Assembly (NCBI GenBank): GCA_046726235.1
Contig: JBKPAD010000010.1
Span: forward strand, 62,001-126,000
Length of the DNA: 64,000 nucleotides
Direction of reading: 5' to 3'
Origin: Nitricoxidireducens sp046726235
GTDB lineage: Bacteria > Pseudomonadota > Gammaproteobacteria > Burkholderiales > Rhodocyclaceae
Positions 55,664 through 63,829 of this stretch are shown here, piece by piece. Position numbers and translations under genes: made by a program. Below the pieces are notes generated by a model that had not been told where the DNA came from, made no database searches, and was given only the letters and a program-made list of their open reading frames with translations. Numbering within the stretch: the stretch's first letter is position 1; every line of letters starts with the position of its first letter.

Positions 55664-57370
55664 ATGTCTGCTACCGCTATCGCCGAAAACCCCACCGAAT
55701 CGTTCGCCGCCCTCTTCGAGGAAAGCCTGACCCGTCAGGAAATGCGCGCCGGTGAGGTCATCACGGCCGAAGTCGTCCGCATCGACCAGAACTACGTGGT
55801 CGTCAATGCGGGCCTGAAGTCCGAAAGTTTCATCCCCGCCGAAGAATTCAAGAACGACCGCGGCGAAGTCGAAGTCCAGCCCGGTGAGTTCGTGCTCGTC
55901 GCCATCGAGATGCTCGAAGACGGCTACGGCGAAACGCGCCTCTCGCGCGACAAGGCCAAGCGCATCGCCGCCTGGAACGACCTCGACAAGGCGCTGACCG
56001 ACGGCGAGCTCGTCAAGGGCATGATCACCGGCAAGGTCAAGGGCGGCCTGACCGTCATGGTCAACGGCATCCGCGCCTTCCTCCCGGGTTCGCTGGTCGA
56101 TACCCGTCCGGTCAAGGACACCACGCCGTTCGAAGGCAAGGAATTCGAATTCAAGGTCATCAAGCTCGACCGCAAGCGCAACAACGTCGTGCTGTCGCGC
56201 CGCGCCGTGCTCGAAGCCAACATGGGCGAAGAGCGCCAGAAGCTGCTCGAGAACCTGCAGGAAGGCACCGTGGTCAAGGGCATCGTCAAGAACATCACCG
56301 ACTACGGCGCGTTCGTGGACCTCGGCGGCATCGACGGCCTGCTGCACATCACCGACCTGGCCTGGCGCCGCGTGCGTCACCCGTCGGAAGTGCTCAACGT
56401 CGGCGACGAAGTCACCGCCAAGGTGCTCAAGTTCGACCAGGAAAAGAACCGCGTCTCGCTGGGCATGAAGCAGCTCGGCGAAGACCCGTGGGTGGGCATC
56501 GGCCGTCGTTACCCGTCGGGCACCCGCCTGTTCGGCAAGGTCACCAACCTGACCGACTACGGCGCGTTCGTCGAAATCGAGCAAGGCATCGAAGGCCTGG
56601 TGCACGTCTCCGAGATGGACTGGACCAACAAGAACATCCACCCGACCAAGGTCGTGCAGCTCGGCGACGAAGTCGAAGTCATGATCCTCGAGATCGACGA
56701 AGAGCGTCGCCGCATCTCGCTCGGCATGAAGCAGTGCCAGGCGAACCCGTGGGACGACTTCGCCATGAACCACAAGAAGGGCGACAAGGTCCGCGGCGCC
56801 ATCAAGTCGATCACCGACTTCGGCATCTTCATCGGCCTGCCCGGCGGCATCGACGGCCTGGTGCACCTGTCCGACCTGTCGTGGTCGGCCACCGGCGACG
56901 AAGCCAAGCAGAACTACAAGAAGGGCGACGAAATCGAAGCCGTGGTTCTGTCGATCGACGTCGAGAAGGAGCGCATCTCGCTGGGCATCAAGCAGCTGGA
57001 AGGCGATCCCTTCACCAACTACATCGCCACGCACGACAAGAACAGCGTCGTCAACGGCACGGTGAAGAGCGTCGACGCCAAGGGCGCCGTGATCGATCTC
57101 GGCGGCGAGATGGAGGGCTACCTGCGTGCCTCCGAAGCCGCGCGCGATCGCGTCGAGGACCTGCGCACCCTGATGAAGGAAGGTGATGCGGTCGAGGCGA
57201 TGATCATCAACGTGGATCGTAAGACCCGTTCGATCAACCTCTCGATCAAGGCCAAGGACAACGCCGAGCAGAGCGAAGCCATGCAGAAGCTGGCTTCCGA
57301 CGGCCAGTCCGCCAGCAGCGGCACGACCAACCTCGGTGCCCTGCTCAAGGCCAAGCTGAACCAGCAGTAA
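55664..57370 (+). CDS. rpsA: 30S ribosomal protein S1
   Basis: 568 residues, six S1/OB repeats (for example VVVNAGLKSESFIPAEEFKN, KNITDYGAFVDLGGIDGLLH, TNLTDYGAFVEIEQGIEGLV, SVDAKGAVIDLGGEMEGYLR). It brings mRNA to the ribosome. ATG at 55664 gives the common start MSATAIAENPTESFAALFEE; an in-frame ATG at 55652 with AAGG upstream is an alternative and would add four residues. It follows cmk by 63 bases. Confidence 0.97.
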   Translation: MSATAIAENPTESFAALFEESLTRQEMRAGEVITAEVVRIDQNYVVVNAGLKSESFIPAEEFKNDRGEVEVQPGEFVLVAIEMLEDGYGETRLSRDKAKRIAAWNDLDKALTDGELVKGMITGKVKGGLTVMVNGIRAFLPGSLVDTRPVKDTTPFEGKEFEFKVIKLDRKRNNVVLSRRAVLEANMGEERQKLLENLQEGTVVKGIVKNITDYGAFVDLGGIDGLLHITDLAWRRVRHPSEVLNVGDEVTAKVLKFDQEKNRVSLGMKQLGEDPWVGIGRRYPSGTRLFGKVTNLTDYGAFVEIEQGIEGLVHVSEMDWTNKNIHPTKVVQLGDEVEVMILEIDEERRRISLGMKQCQANPWDDFAMNHKKGDKVRGAIKSITDFGIFIGLPGGIDGLVHLSDLSWSATGDEAKQNYKKGDEIEAVVLSIDVEKERISLGIKQLEGDPFTNYIATHDKNSVVNGTVKSVDAKGAVIDLGGEMEGYLRASEAARDRVEDLRTLMKEGDAVEAMIINVDRKTRSINLSIKAKDNAEQSEAMQKLASDGQSASSGTTNLGALLKAKLNQQ

Positions 57371-57386
57371 GCGCGACTCGACGCTC

Positions 57387-57674
57387 ATGACCAAGTCGGA
57401 GCTGATAGCGCAGCTTGCTGCGCGCTTTCCGCAGCTGGTGGCGAAGGATGCCGATTTCGCGGTGAAGATGATCCTCGACGAGATGTCCGCGGCCCTGTGC
57501 CGCGGGGATCGAATCGAGATCCGCGGCTTCGGCAGCTTCGCCCTCAACTACCGGCCGCCCCGCGTCGGGCGCAATCCCAAGTCGGGCGAGAAGGTGCAGG
57601 TGCCGGCCAAGTACGTGCCGCACTTCAAGGCCGGCAAGGAGTTGCGCGAGCGGGTCGATCAGCCGAACCGCTGA
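57387..57674 (+). CDS. ihfB: Integration host factor subunit beta
   Basis: A 95-residue DNA-bending protein of the HU/IHF family. MTKSELIAQLAARFPQLVAK, EIRGFGSFALNYRPPRVGRN (arm proline region) and VPHFKAGKELRERV identify the beta subunit, also by position after rpsA. It pairs with IHF-alpha. A terminator follows. Confidence 0.96.
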   Translation: MTKSELIAQLAARFPQLVAKDADFAVKMILDEMSAALCRGDRIEIRGFGSFALNYRPPRVGRNPKSGEKVQVPAKYVPHFKAGKELRERVDQPNR

Positions 57675-57695
57675 AAGCGAGTGAAGCAGCTGTCG

Positions 57696-57726
57696 AAAAG
57701 GCGGCGTCCGGTGGATGCCGCCTTTT
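57696..57726 (+). terminator. Rho-independent terminator after ihfB
   Basis: A 10-bp stem AAAAGGCGGC/GCCGCCTTTT around an 11-base loop, which itself can pair TCC with GGA, followed by further T residues. It ends the rpsA-ihfB transcript. Confidence 0.9.
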
Positions 57727-57746
57727 TTTAGCCTGTCGGTAATGCA

Positions 57747-58010
57747 ATGAAGATATTCGTCTGGCTGCTGCGCGTGTCGTTGTTCGTGGCCCTGTTCGGC
57801 CTCGCGATCAAGAACGATCGCACGGTCGAGCTGCGCTTCTATTTCGACCACGCCTGGCAGGCCCCGCTGTCGCTGGTGATCCTCGGCGCCTTCGTCGCCG
57901 GCGCCGCCGTCGGCCTCACCGCCACCCTGAGCACGCTGGCGCGCCAGTGGCGCGAACTCGGTCGCATGCGCTCGCGCCTCAAGCGCGAAGAAACGGACGC
58001 TGCGCCATGA
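57747..58010 (+). CDS. lapA: LapA-domain membrane protein (DUF1049)
   Basis: 87 residues with two transmembrane helices (about 4-22 and 42-62: LSLVILGAFVAGAAVGLTAT) and a basic cytoplasmic tail. KNDRTVELRFYFD between them is the LapA signature. LapA works with LapB in control of lipopolysaccharide synthesis through FtsH/LpxC. It overlaps lapB (ATGA). Confidence 0.92.
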   Translation: MKIFVWLLRVSLFVALFGLAIKNDRTVELRFYFDHAWQAPLSLVILGAFVAGAAVGLTATLSTLARQWRELGRMRSRLKREETDAAP

Positions 58011-59194
58011 CGCTCGAACTGTGGTGGCTGCTGGCGCTGCCGGCCTTCTTCGCCTTCGGCTGGATCGCCGCGCGCATCGACATCAAGCAGCTGATCAAGG
58101 AATCGCGCGCCCTGCCGCGCTCCTATTTCAAGGGCCTCAACTTCCTGCTCAACGAGCAGCCGGACAAGGCGATCGAAGCCTTCCTGGAAGCGGCCCGCAT
58201 CGATCCCGAGACCATCGAACTCCACTTCGCCCTCGGCAGCCTGTTCCGGCGCCGCGGCGAGACCGACCGCGCGATCCGCGTGCACCAGAACCTGATCGAC
58301 CGCGATGGCTCGCAGGGCGAGCTCACCGACGAGCAGCGCCTGCATGCGCTGTCCGAGCTCGGACAGGACTACCTCAAGGCCGGCCTGCTCGACCGCGCCG
58401 AGGAGATATTCCTCAAGCTGCGCGGCACCGCGCGCGACGAGGAGGCGCTCAAATCCCTGCTCGAGATCTACCAGCAGGAAAAGGAATGGGGCAAGGCGAT
58501 CAGCATCGCCGAGTCCATGCCCAACCACACCGACCACCTGTGGCAGAAGTCGATCGCCGAGTTCTATTGCGAGCTCGCGTCCGACGAACTGCTGCACGGA
58601 CGCCCCGAACAGGCGCGCGCCCGCATCGACGAGGCGCTGGCCGCCAACCGCAAGTGCGTGCGCGCCACGATCCTGCTCGGCGACCTCGAGATGAGTTCGG
58701 GCCGCCATGAGCAGGCGATAGAGGCCTGGAAGCGCATCGAACAGCAGACGCCGGTCTACCTCGCGCTGGTCGCCGAGAAGATGCTCGATGCCCACCGTCA
58801 GGCGGGACGCGAGGCGCAGGGCCTGCAGCTGCTGCGCGGCTACCTCGAGCGCCATCCCTCGCTCGACCTCCTCGACGCCGTGTTCCAGGCCGAGATTCGC
58901 ACGGGTGGTGCCGAGGGGGCCTACAAGCTGGTGCGCGACGAGCTGCGACGCAATCCGACGCTGCTCGGCCTCGACAAGCTGCTCGAGGCGCAGATCCTCG
59001 TCGCGCCCGTCGAGCGCCGCGCCGACCTCGAGCTGGTGCGCAACCTGGTCCACAACCACACCCGTCGCGTCGCGCGCTACCGATGCGACAACTGCGGCTT
59101 CAAGGCGCGGCAGTTCCACTGGCGCTGCCCGGCCTGCGGCGGCTGGGAAACCTATCCGCCGAAGCGCACCGAGGAATTCGACCTCGCTCCCTGA
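58007..59194 (+). CDS. lapB: Lipopolysaccharide assembly protein B (TPR plus rubredoxin-like domain)
   Basis: 395 residues: N-terminal membrane helix (LWWLLALPAFFAFGWIAARI), the LapB signature ALPRSYFKGLNFLLNEQPDK, a series of TPR repeats through about residue 350, and a C-terminal zinc ribbon CDNCGFKARQFHWRCPACGG. LapB binds FtsH and targets LpxC for degradation, balancing LPS and phospholipid. Start fixed by overlap with lapA. The LPS-core genes downstream fit the theme. Confidence 0.96.
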   Translation: MTLELWWLLALPAFFAFGWIAARIDIKQLIKESRALPRSYFKGLNFLLNEQPDKAIEAFLEAARIDPETIELHFALGSLFRRRGETDRAIRVHQNLIDRDGSQGELTDEQRLHALSELGQDYLKAGLLDRAEEIFLKLRGTARDEEALKSLLEIYQQEKEWGKAISIAESMPNHTDHLWQKSIAEFYCELASDELLHGRPEQARARIDEALAANRKCVRATILLGDLEMSSGRHEQAIEAWKRIEQQTPVYLALVAEKMLDAHRQAGREAQGLQLLRGYLERHPSLDLLDAVFQAEIRTGGAEGAYKLVRDELRRNPTLLGLDKLLEAQILVAPVERRADLELVRNLVHNHTRRVARYRCDNCGFKARQFHWRCPACGGWETYPPKRTEEFDLAP

Positions 59195-59230
59195 CGGTAA
59201 ACTTCTTCACTTTCACTCGCGAAACACAGA

Positions 59231-60556
59231 ATGAAAATAACAGTCATCGGTACCGGTTACGTCGGCCTCGTCAGCGGCACCTGCCTCGCCGACGTCGGCA
59301 ACGACGTGCTCTGTCTCGACGTCGATGCGGAGAAGATCCGCATCCTCGAATCGGGCGGCATCCCGATCTACGAACCCGGCCTCGAAGCCATGGTGGCGAA
59401 GAACCGCGCCGCCGGCCGACTGCGCTTCACCACCTCGGTCGAAGAGGCCGCCGCCCACGGCACGATCCAGTTCATCGCCGTCGGCACGCCGCCCGACGAG
59501 GACGGCTCCGCCGACCTGCAATACGTGCTCGCCGCCGCGCGCAACATCGGCCGCCTGATGGACGGCTACAAGGTCGTCGTCGACAAGTCGACAGTGCCCG
59601 TCGGCACGGCCGACCGCGTCCGCTCCGCCATCGCCGACGAGCTCGCCAAGCGCGGCGTCGACATTCCCTACGCCGTGGTCTCGAACCCCGAGTTCCTCAA
59701 GGAAGGCGCCGCCGTCGAAGACTTCATGAAGCCCGACCGCATCGTCGTCGGCATCGACGGCGACGGCCGCGCCACCGACCTGATGCGCCAGCTTTATGCG
59801 CCGTTCCAGCGCAACCACGAGCGCCTGATCGTCATGGACGTGCGCAGCGCCGAGCTGACCAAGTACGCCGCCAACGCCATGCTGGCGACGCGCATCTCGT
59901 TCATGAACGAGCTCGCCAACCTCGCCGAGAAGCTCGGCGCAGACATCGAGCACGTGCGCCACGGCATCGGCGCCGATCCGCGCATCGGCTACCACTTCCT
60001 CTATCCCGGTTGCGGCTACGGCGGCTCCTGCTTCCCCAAGGACGTGCAGGCGCTGTCGCGCACGGCCGCGGACGCCGGCCAGCCGCTCAAGGTGCTCGCC
60101 GCCGTCGAGGAAGCCAACGAGGTGCAGAAGAGCGTGCTGACCGCCAAGATCGTCAAGCGCTTCGGCGAGGACCTCTCCGGCAAGACCTTCGCGCTCTGGG
60201 GGCTCGCCTTCAAGCCGAACACCGACGACATGCGCGAGGCGCCCAGTCGCGTGCTGATCGCCGACTTGCTCGTCCGCGGCGCGCGCGTCATCGCCTACGA
60301 CCCGGTGGCGAAGCACGAGGCGCAGCGCATCTACGCCGGCGAGCCGCGCGTCGCCTACGCCGACACGCCGATGGCGGCGCTCGACGGCGCCGATGCGCTG
60401 GCGATCGTCACCGAGTGGAAGGAATTCCGCAGCCCCGATTTCGAGGCGATCCGCACCAAGCTGAAAACCCCCGCGGTGTTCGACGGCCGCAACCTCTACG
60501 ACCCCGCGCAGCCGCGCGCCGCCGGGCTCGAGTACTACCCGATCGGGCGGCGCTGA
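59231..60556 (+). CDS. ugd: UDP-glucose 6-dehydrogenase
   Basis: A 441-residue NAD enzyme oxidising UDP-glucose to UDP-glucuronate for surface polysaccharides. The Rossmann start ITVIGTGYVGLVSGTCLADV, VDKSTVPVGTADRVR, the catalytic cysteine in PGCGYGGSCFPKDVQAL and LWGLAFKPNTDDMREAPS are present. Its end overlaps rfaE1 by one base (TGATG). Confidence 0.97.
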   Translation: MKITVIGTGYVGLVSGTCLADVGNDVLCLDVDAEKIRILESGGIPIYEPGLEAMVAKNRAAGRLRFTTSVEEAAAHGTIQFIAVGTPPDEDGSADLQYVLAAARNIGRLMDGYKVVVDKSTVPVGTADRVRSAIADELAKRGVDIPYAVVSNPEFLKEGAAVEDFMKPDRIVVGIDGDGRATDLMRQLYAPFQRNHERLIVMDVRSAELTKYAANAMLATRISFMNELANLAEKLGADIEHVRHGIGADPRIGYHFLYPGCGYGGSCFPKDVQALSRTAADAGQPLKVLAAVEEANEVQKSVLTAKIVKRFGEDLSGKTFALWGLAFKPNTDDMREAPSRVLIADLLVRGARVIAYDPVAKHEAQRIYAGEPRVAYADTPMAALDGADALAIVTEWKEFRSPDFEAIRTKLKTPAVFDGRNLYDPAQPRAAGLEYYPIGRR

Positions 60557-61482
60557 TGCAGGTTCCGGATACTTCCGCAGCGCGCGTGCTCGTCGTCGGC
60601 GACGTCATGCTCGACCGCTACTGGTTCGGCGACGTCCAGCGCATTTCGCCCGAGGCGCCGGTGCCGGTGGTCAAGGTCGACCACAGCGAGGAACGGCCCG
60701 GCGGCGCGGCCAACGTGGCGCGCAACATCGCCGCGCTCGAGGGCAAGGCGTCGCTGCTGTCCGTAGTCGGCGCCGACGAGGCCGGCCGCATCCTGGCGAA
60801 CATCCTCGCCGACTCCGGCATAGACGCCAGCCTGCACGAAGACGCCAAGCTGTCCACCACGGTCAAGCTGCGCGTCATCGGCCGCCAGCAGCAATTGCTG
60901 CGCATCGATTTCGAGAACACGCCGGACCACGAGGTGCTGCGCGCCAAGCTCGCCGAGTTCGAGAAGCGCGTCGCCGACTGCGACGTCGTCATCCTCTCCG
61001 ACTACGGCAAGGGCGGCCTCGCCCACATCGGCGACATGATCAAGCTGGCGCGCGCCGCCGGCAAGCCGGTGCTGGTCGATCCCAAGGGCGAGGACTACGC
61101 GCGCTACGCCGGCGCGACGCTGATCACGCCGAACCGCGCCGAGCTGCGCCAGGTCGTCGGCCGCTGGGCCAGCGACGCCGAGCTCGAAGCCAAGGCGCAG
61201 AAGCTGCGCTGCGAACTCGGTTTCGAGGCGCTGCTGGTCACGCGCTCGGAAGAGGGCATGACGCTGTTCACCGAAACCGGCACGGCACACGAACCGGCGC
61301 TGGCACGCGAGGTGTTCGACGTCAGCGGTGCCGGCGACACGGTGATCGCGACGCTCGCCGTGATGCTCGCATCCGGACTCGATCTCGCGGCCGCGATGAA
61401 GATCGCCAACCGCGCCGCCGGCGTCGTCGTCGGCAAGCTGGGCACGGCGACGTGCTCGCTCGAAGAACTCAAGGCAGCCTGA
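60556..61482 (+). CDS. rfaE1: D-glycero-beta-D-manno-heptose-7-phosphate kinase
   Basis: A 308-residue PfkB-family kinase, the first domain of HldE as a separate protein: VLVVGDVMLDRYWFGDVQRI, RPGGAANVARNIAALEG, VVILSDYGKGG and the active-site aspartate in FDVSGAGDTVIATLAVML. It makes heptose 1,7-bisphosphate for ADP-heptose (inner-core LPS). The cytidylyl/adenylyl-transferase domain (rfaE2) is not fused and not in the window. Eleven bases before rfaD. Confidence 0.95.
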   Translation: MQVPDTSAARVLVVGDVMLDRYWFGDVQRISPEAPVPVVKVDHSEERPGGAANVARNIAALEGKASLLSVVGADEAGRILANILADSGIDASLHEDAKLSTTVKLRVIGRQQQLLRIDFENTPDHEVLRAKLAEFEKRVADCDVVILSDYGKGGLAHIGDMIKLARAAGKPVLVDPKGEDYARYAGATLITPNRAELRQVVGRWASDAELEAKAQKLRCELGFEALLVTRSEEGMTLFTETGTAHEPALAREVFDVSGAGDTVIATLAVMLASGLDLAAAMKIANRAAGVVVGKLGTATCSLEELKAA

Positions 61483-61493
61483 GGAAAGAACCC

Positions 61494-62489
61494 ATGGCCT
61501 ACACCATCGTCACCGGCGCCTGCGGCTTCATCGGCGCCAACATCGTCAAGGCGCTCAACGAGCGCGGCGTCACCGACGTCATCGCCGTCGACAATCTCAA
61601 GAAGGCCGACAAGTTCAAGAACCTCGTCGATTGCGAGATCGCCGACTACCTCGACAAGAACGAGTTCCTGCAGCTCGTCGAGCAGGGCTACTTCGACAAC
61701 GCGATCGAGGCGATCTTCCACGAGGGCGCGTGCTCTGACACCATGGAGACCGACGGCCACTACATGATGGCGAACAACTATCGCTATTCGCTGTCGCTGC
61801 TCGACTACTGCCTCGACCACGAGATCGCCTTCCTCTACGCCTCCAGCGCCTCGGTGTATGGCGGCGGCAGCATCTTCAAGGAAGAGCGTTCGCACGAAGC
61901 GCCGCTCAACGTCTACGGCTACTCGAAGTTCCTCTTCGACCAGGTGGTCCGCCGCCGCCTGCCGGAGGCCAGTTCGCAGATCGTCGGCTTCCGCTACTTC
62001 AACGTCTACGGCCCGCGCGAGCAGCACAAGGGCCGCATGGCCTCGGTGGCCTTCCACCACTTCAACCAGTACCGTGCCGAAGGCAAGGTGAAGCTGTTCG
62101 AGGGCTGCGACGGCTACGCCAACGGCGCCCAGAGCCGCGACTTCGTTTTCATCGACGACGTCGTCAAGGTCAACCTGCACTTCCTCGACAACCCGGACAG
62201 CTCAGGCATCTTCAACCTCGGCACCGGCCGCGCCCAGCCCTTCAACGATATCGCCACCTCGACCGTCAACGCCTGCCGCGCCCTCGAAGGCAAGCCGGCG
62301 CTGTCGCTCAACGAGATGGTCGAGCAGGGCCTGCTCGAATACGTCGCTTTCCCCGAAGCGCTCAAGGGCAAGTACCAGAGCTTCACCCAGGCCGATATCT
62401 CGTCCCTGCGCCGCGCCGGCTACAAGGACGAGTTCAACACCGTCGAGCAGGGCGTCACCAAGTACGTCCGGCATCTCGCCGCGAGGTAG
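61494..62489 (+). CDS. rfaD: ADP-L-glycero-D-manno-heptose 6-epimerase
   Basis: A 331-residue short-chain dehydrogenase-type epimerase: IVTGACGFIGANIVKALNER, FHEGACSDTMETDGHYMMAN, the YGYSKFLFDQ active site (YxxxK) and FNVYGPREQHKGRMASVAFH. It makes the L,D-heptose form for LPS core assembly. GAGG eight bases upstream of the ATG at 61494 fixes the start. Last gene of the long conserved series. Confidence 0.97.
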   Translation: MAYTIVTGACGFIGANIVKALNERGVTDVIAVDNLKKADKFKNLVDCEIADYLDKNEFLQLVEQGYFDNAIEAIFHEGACSDTMETDGHYMMANNYRYSLSLLDYCLDHEIAFLYASSASVYGGGSIFKEERSHEAPLNVYGYSKFLFDQVVRRRLPEASSQIVGFRYFNVYGPREQHKGRMASVAFHHFNQYRAEGKVKLFEGCDGYANGAQSRDFVFIDDVVKVNLHFLDNPDSSGIFNLGTGRAQPFNDIATSTVNACRALEGKPALSLNEMVEQGLLEYVAFPEALKGKYQSFTQADISSLRRAGYKDEFNTVEQGVTKYVRHLAAR

Positions 62490-62492
62490 ACG

Positions 62493-62819
62493 GTGAAGTT
62501 GCCGTCGTCCCTCTCATTGCGGGTCGACGAGGCCAAGGTCGCGGGCTACCTGTTGAGTCATGCCAACAGCCAGGGTAAGGCCGCCTTCTTCCTGGGCTTC
62601 GGATTCCGGCCCGAGGCATGGCAAACGATGGTGGATGCGCTCAGGGAACAGGCAAGAAATAACGATGTGGCTTCGGCGATTGATTCGCCGCACGGCACCC
62701 GCTACAGTGTCGACGGCGAGTTGCAGACTCCGAGCGGCCGGCGACCGAACGTCAGGACGGTCTGGATTGTCGAATCGGGATCGAACGAATTGCGACTGAT
62801 CACTGCCCACCCGGTATAG
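62493..62819 (+). CDS. DUF6883 domain protein
   Basis: 108 residues from a GTG start three bases after rfaD. It carries the DUF6883 pattern: VDEAKVAGYLLSHANSQGKA, FFLGFGFRPEAWQTMVDALR, GTRYSVDGELQTPSGRRPNV and a final VWIVESGSNELRLITAHPV. No catalytic residues are obvious. It is followed eight bases later by a DUF4926 gene, a partnership recurrent in cyanobacteria and proteobacteria and suggestive of a toxin-antitoxin-like or accessory module. Base composition is less G+C-rich than rfaD, consistent with acquisition. Confidence 0.75.
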   Translation: MKLPSSLSLRVDEAKVAGYLLSHANSQGKAAFFLGFGFRPEAWQTMVDALREQARNNDVASAIDSPHGTRYSVDGELQTPSGRRPNVRTVWIVESGSNELRLITAHPV

Positions 62820-62827
62820 GAAACGCC

Positions 62828-63058
62828 ATGATTGCAGAACACGCTTCCGTAGTGTTGACGCAAGACATTCCCTCCGCAGGGCTGGAGGCCGGTGACGTCG
62901 GTGTCGTCGTCCACGTCTATCGCGGAGGTGAAGCCTTCGAGGTCGAGTTCATGACGCTCGACGGCGGGACGTTGAGCGTGGAGACCCTATCCGCCGGCCA
63001 AGTCCGCGAGGCGCGGCGGGCCGATGTTCCCCATGTGCGGGAACGAGCGGCGGCGTAG
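62828..63058 (+). CDS. DUF4926 domain protein
   Basis: 76 residues: MIAEHASVVLTQDIPSAGLE, AGDVGVVVHVYRGGEAFEVE, FMTLDGGTLSVETL and a final QVREARRADVPHVRE are the hallmarks of DUF4926, a small beta-barrel (SH3-like). AGGAAACGCC precedes the ATG. It probably works with the DUF6883 protein encoded just upstream, as its immunity or binding partner (inference). Function not known. Confidence 0.78.
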   Translation: MIAEHASVVLTQDIPSAGLEAGDVGVVVHVYRGGEAFEVEFMTLDGGTLSVETLSAGQVREARRADVPHVRERAAA

Positions 63059-63419
63059 GGATTGAATACTGTGCGCGACAACGTCGAGTCCGCTCGACTC
63101 CGACAGCGCTTCATAGCGCGTGGCTTGGCATCGGCCGCCAAGGCACGGATGAGCGGCGGCTACGTCAGTCCAGGCCGCGACAGGCCGGGCCGCCGCCTCA
63201 TGCGCTCCCGCCCCTGCGGGGTTCCCGCGCCGTCGACGCGCCGGCCGGCCGGTCGCGCAAACTCGCTTCGCTCGAACAGCGCGACCGGACGTCCCCGTCC
63301 GTCGCGCCGCCGCCGCGGCGGTCGCAAAATCGGCGGCAACCCGGCCTGTCACGGCCGTCATGCTTGCTTGAGTAGCTGCGTTAGCAGCAAGTCAGATGAC
63401 GGCTCGCGACCCTAAGCCG
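63059..63419. repeat. Intergenic stretch with palindromic repeats, no gene
   Basis: 361 bases with no credible gene. A 10-bp inverted repeat CCGGTCGCGC/GCGCGACCGG (63249-63258 with 63279-63288) encloses AAACTCGCTTCGCTCGAACA, a motif of the kind often found in dispersed betaproteobacterial palindromes. A nested hairpin GCCGTCAT/ATGACGGC (63354-63361 with 63396-63403), with inner CTTGCT/AGCAAG, lies just after the stop of the gene at 63420. The remainder is G+C-rich low-complexity sequence. Confidence 0.6.
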
Positions 63420-63695
63420 TCATTGAGCCCCGACAGCTACAGCCAAACCGATCAGGCCGATTCCTACCGCTATTCCAGCGCCCGGCTTTAGGAACGGGAA
63501 ATAGAACACAGCAACTAGCGGCACGAATAGCTTGTGAAGAAGAGCCATCGGACTGGTGCCCTCGGCCGCCTTCAGCATCTTGTGAAATTCATCGTGGTTC
63601 TTGCTATCTAGGGATCCGTCCGGATCCGGTAACAGCAAGCGACCGAGTGCGAAGACTAAGGACAACAGTCCTACGAACGCTGCTCCGAAAGCCAT
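63420..63695 (-). CDS. Small hypothetical membrane protein, 91 aa
   Basis: 91 residues with an N-terminal hydrophobic helix (FGAAFVGLLSLVFALGRLLL), an acidic loop DPDGSLDSKNHDEFHKMLKA, and C-terminal helices (LFVPLVAVFYFPFL and GAGIAVGIGLIGLAVAVGA). An AGGA ribosome-binding site six bases before the ATG supports it as real. It is more AT-rich than the conserved genes and lies in the accessory end of the window. No family recognised. Confidence 0.65.
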   Translation of the reverse strand: MAFGAAFVGLLSLVFALGRLLLPDPDGSLDSKNHDEFHKMLKAAEGTSPMALLHKLFVPLVAVFYFPFLKPGAGIAVGIGLIGLAVAVGAQ

Positions 63696-63829
63696 TTCGT
63701 ATCCTATTCGAGTGCTTGTTTCTGCCGTCAGCTGCGATCATGAGCCAATCTCGCCAAGATGCAAGCTGAATAGCCGCCATTGCGGCCGCTTCTGGCGGCA
63801 ACCCGCCCGACGACAAGCGCCGAGTGGTG

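Noticed and set aside
53477..57547. A 1356-codon open frame antisense to aroA-cmk and rpsA
   Set aside because: It mirrors well-conserved genes on the other strand, has low-complexity His/Asp/Arg-rich translation and no ribosome-binding site. Long antisense frames are expected in G+C-rich DNA.
63062..63415. 117-codon plus-strand frame in the palindrome-rich stretch
   Set aside because: Arg/Pro/Ser-rich translation, spans inverted repeats, no ribosome-binding site.
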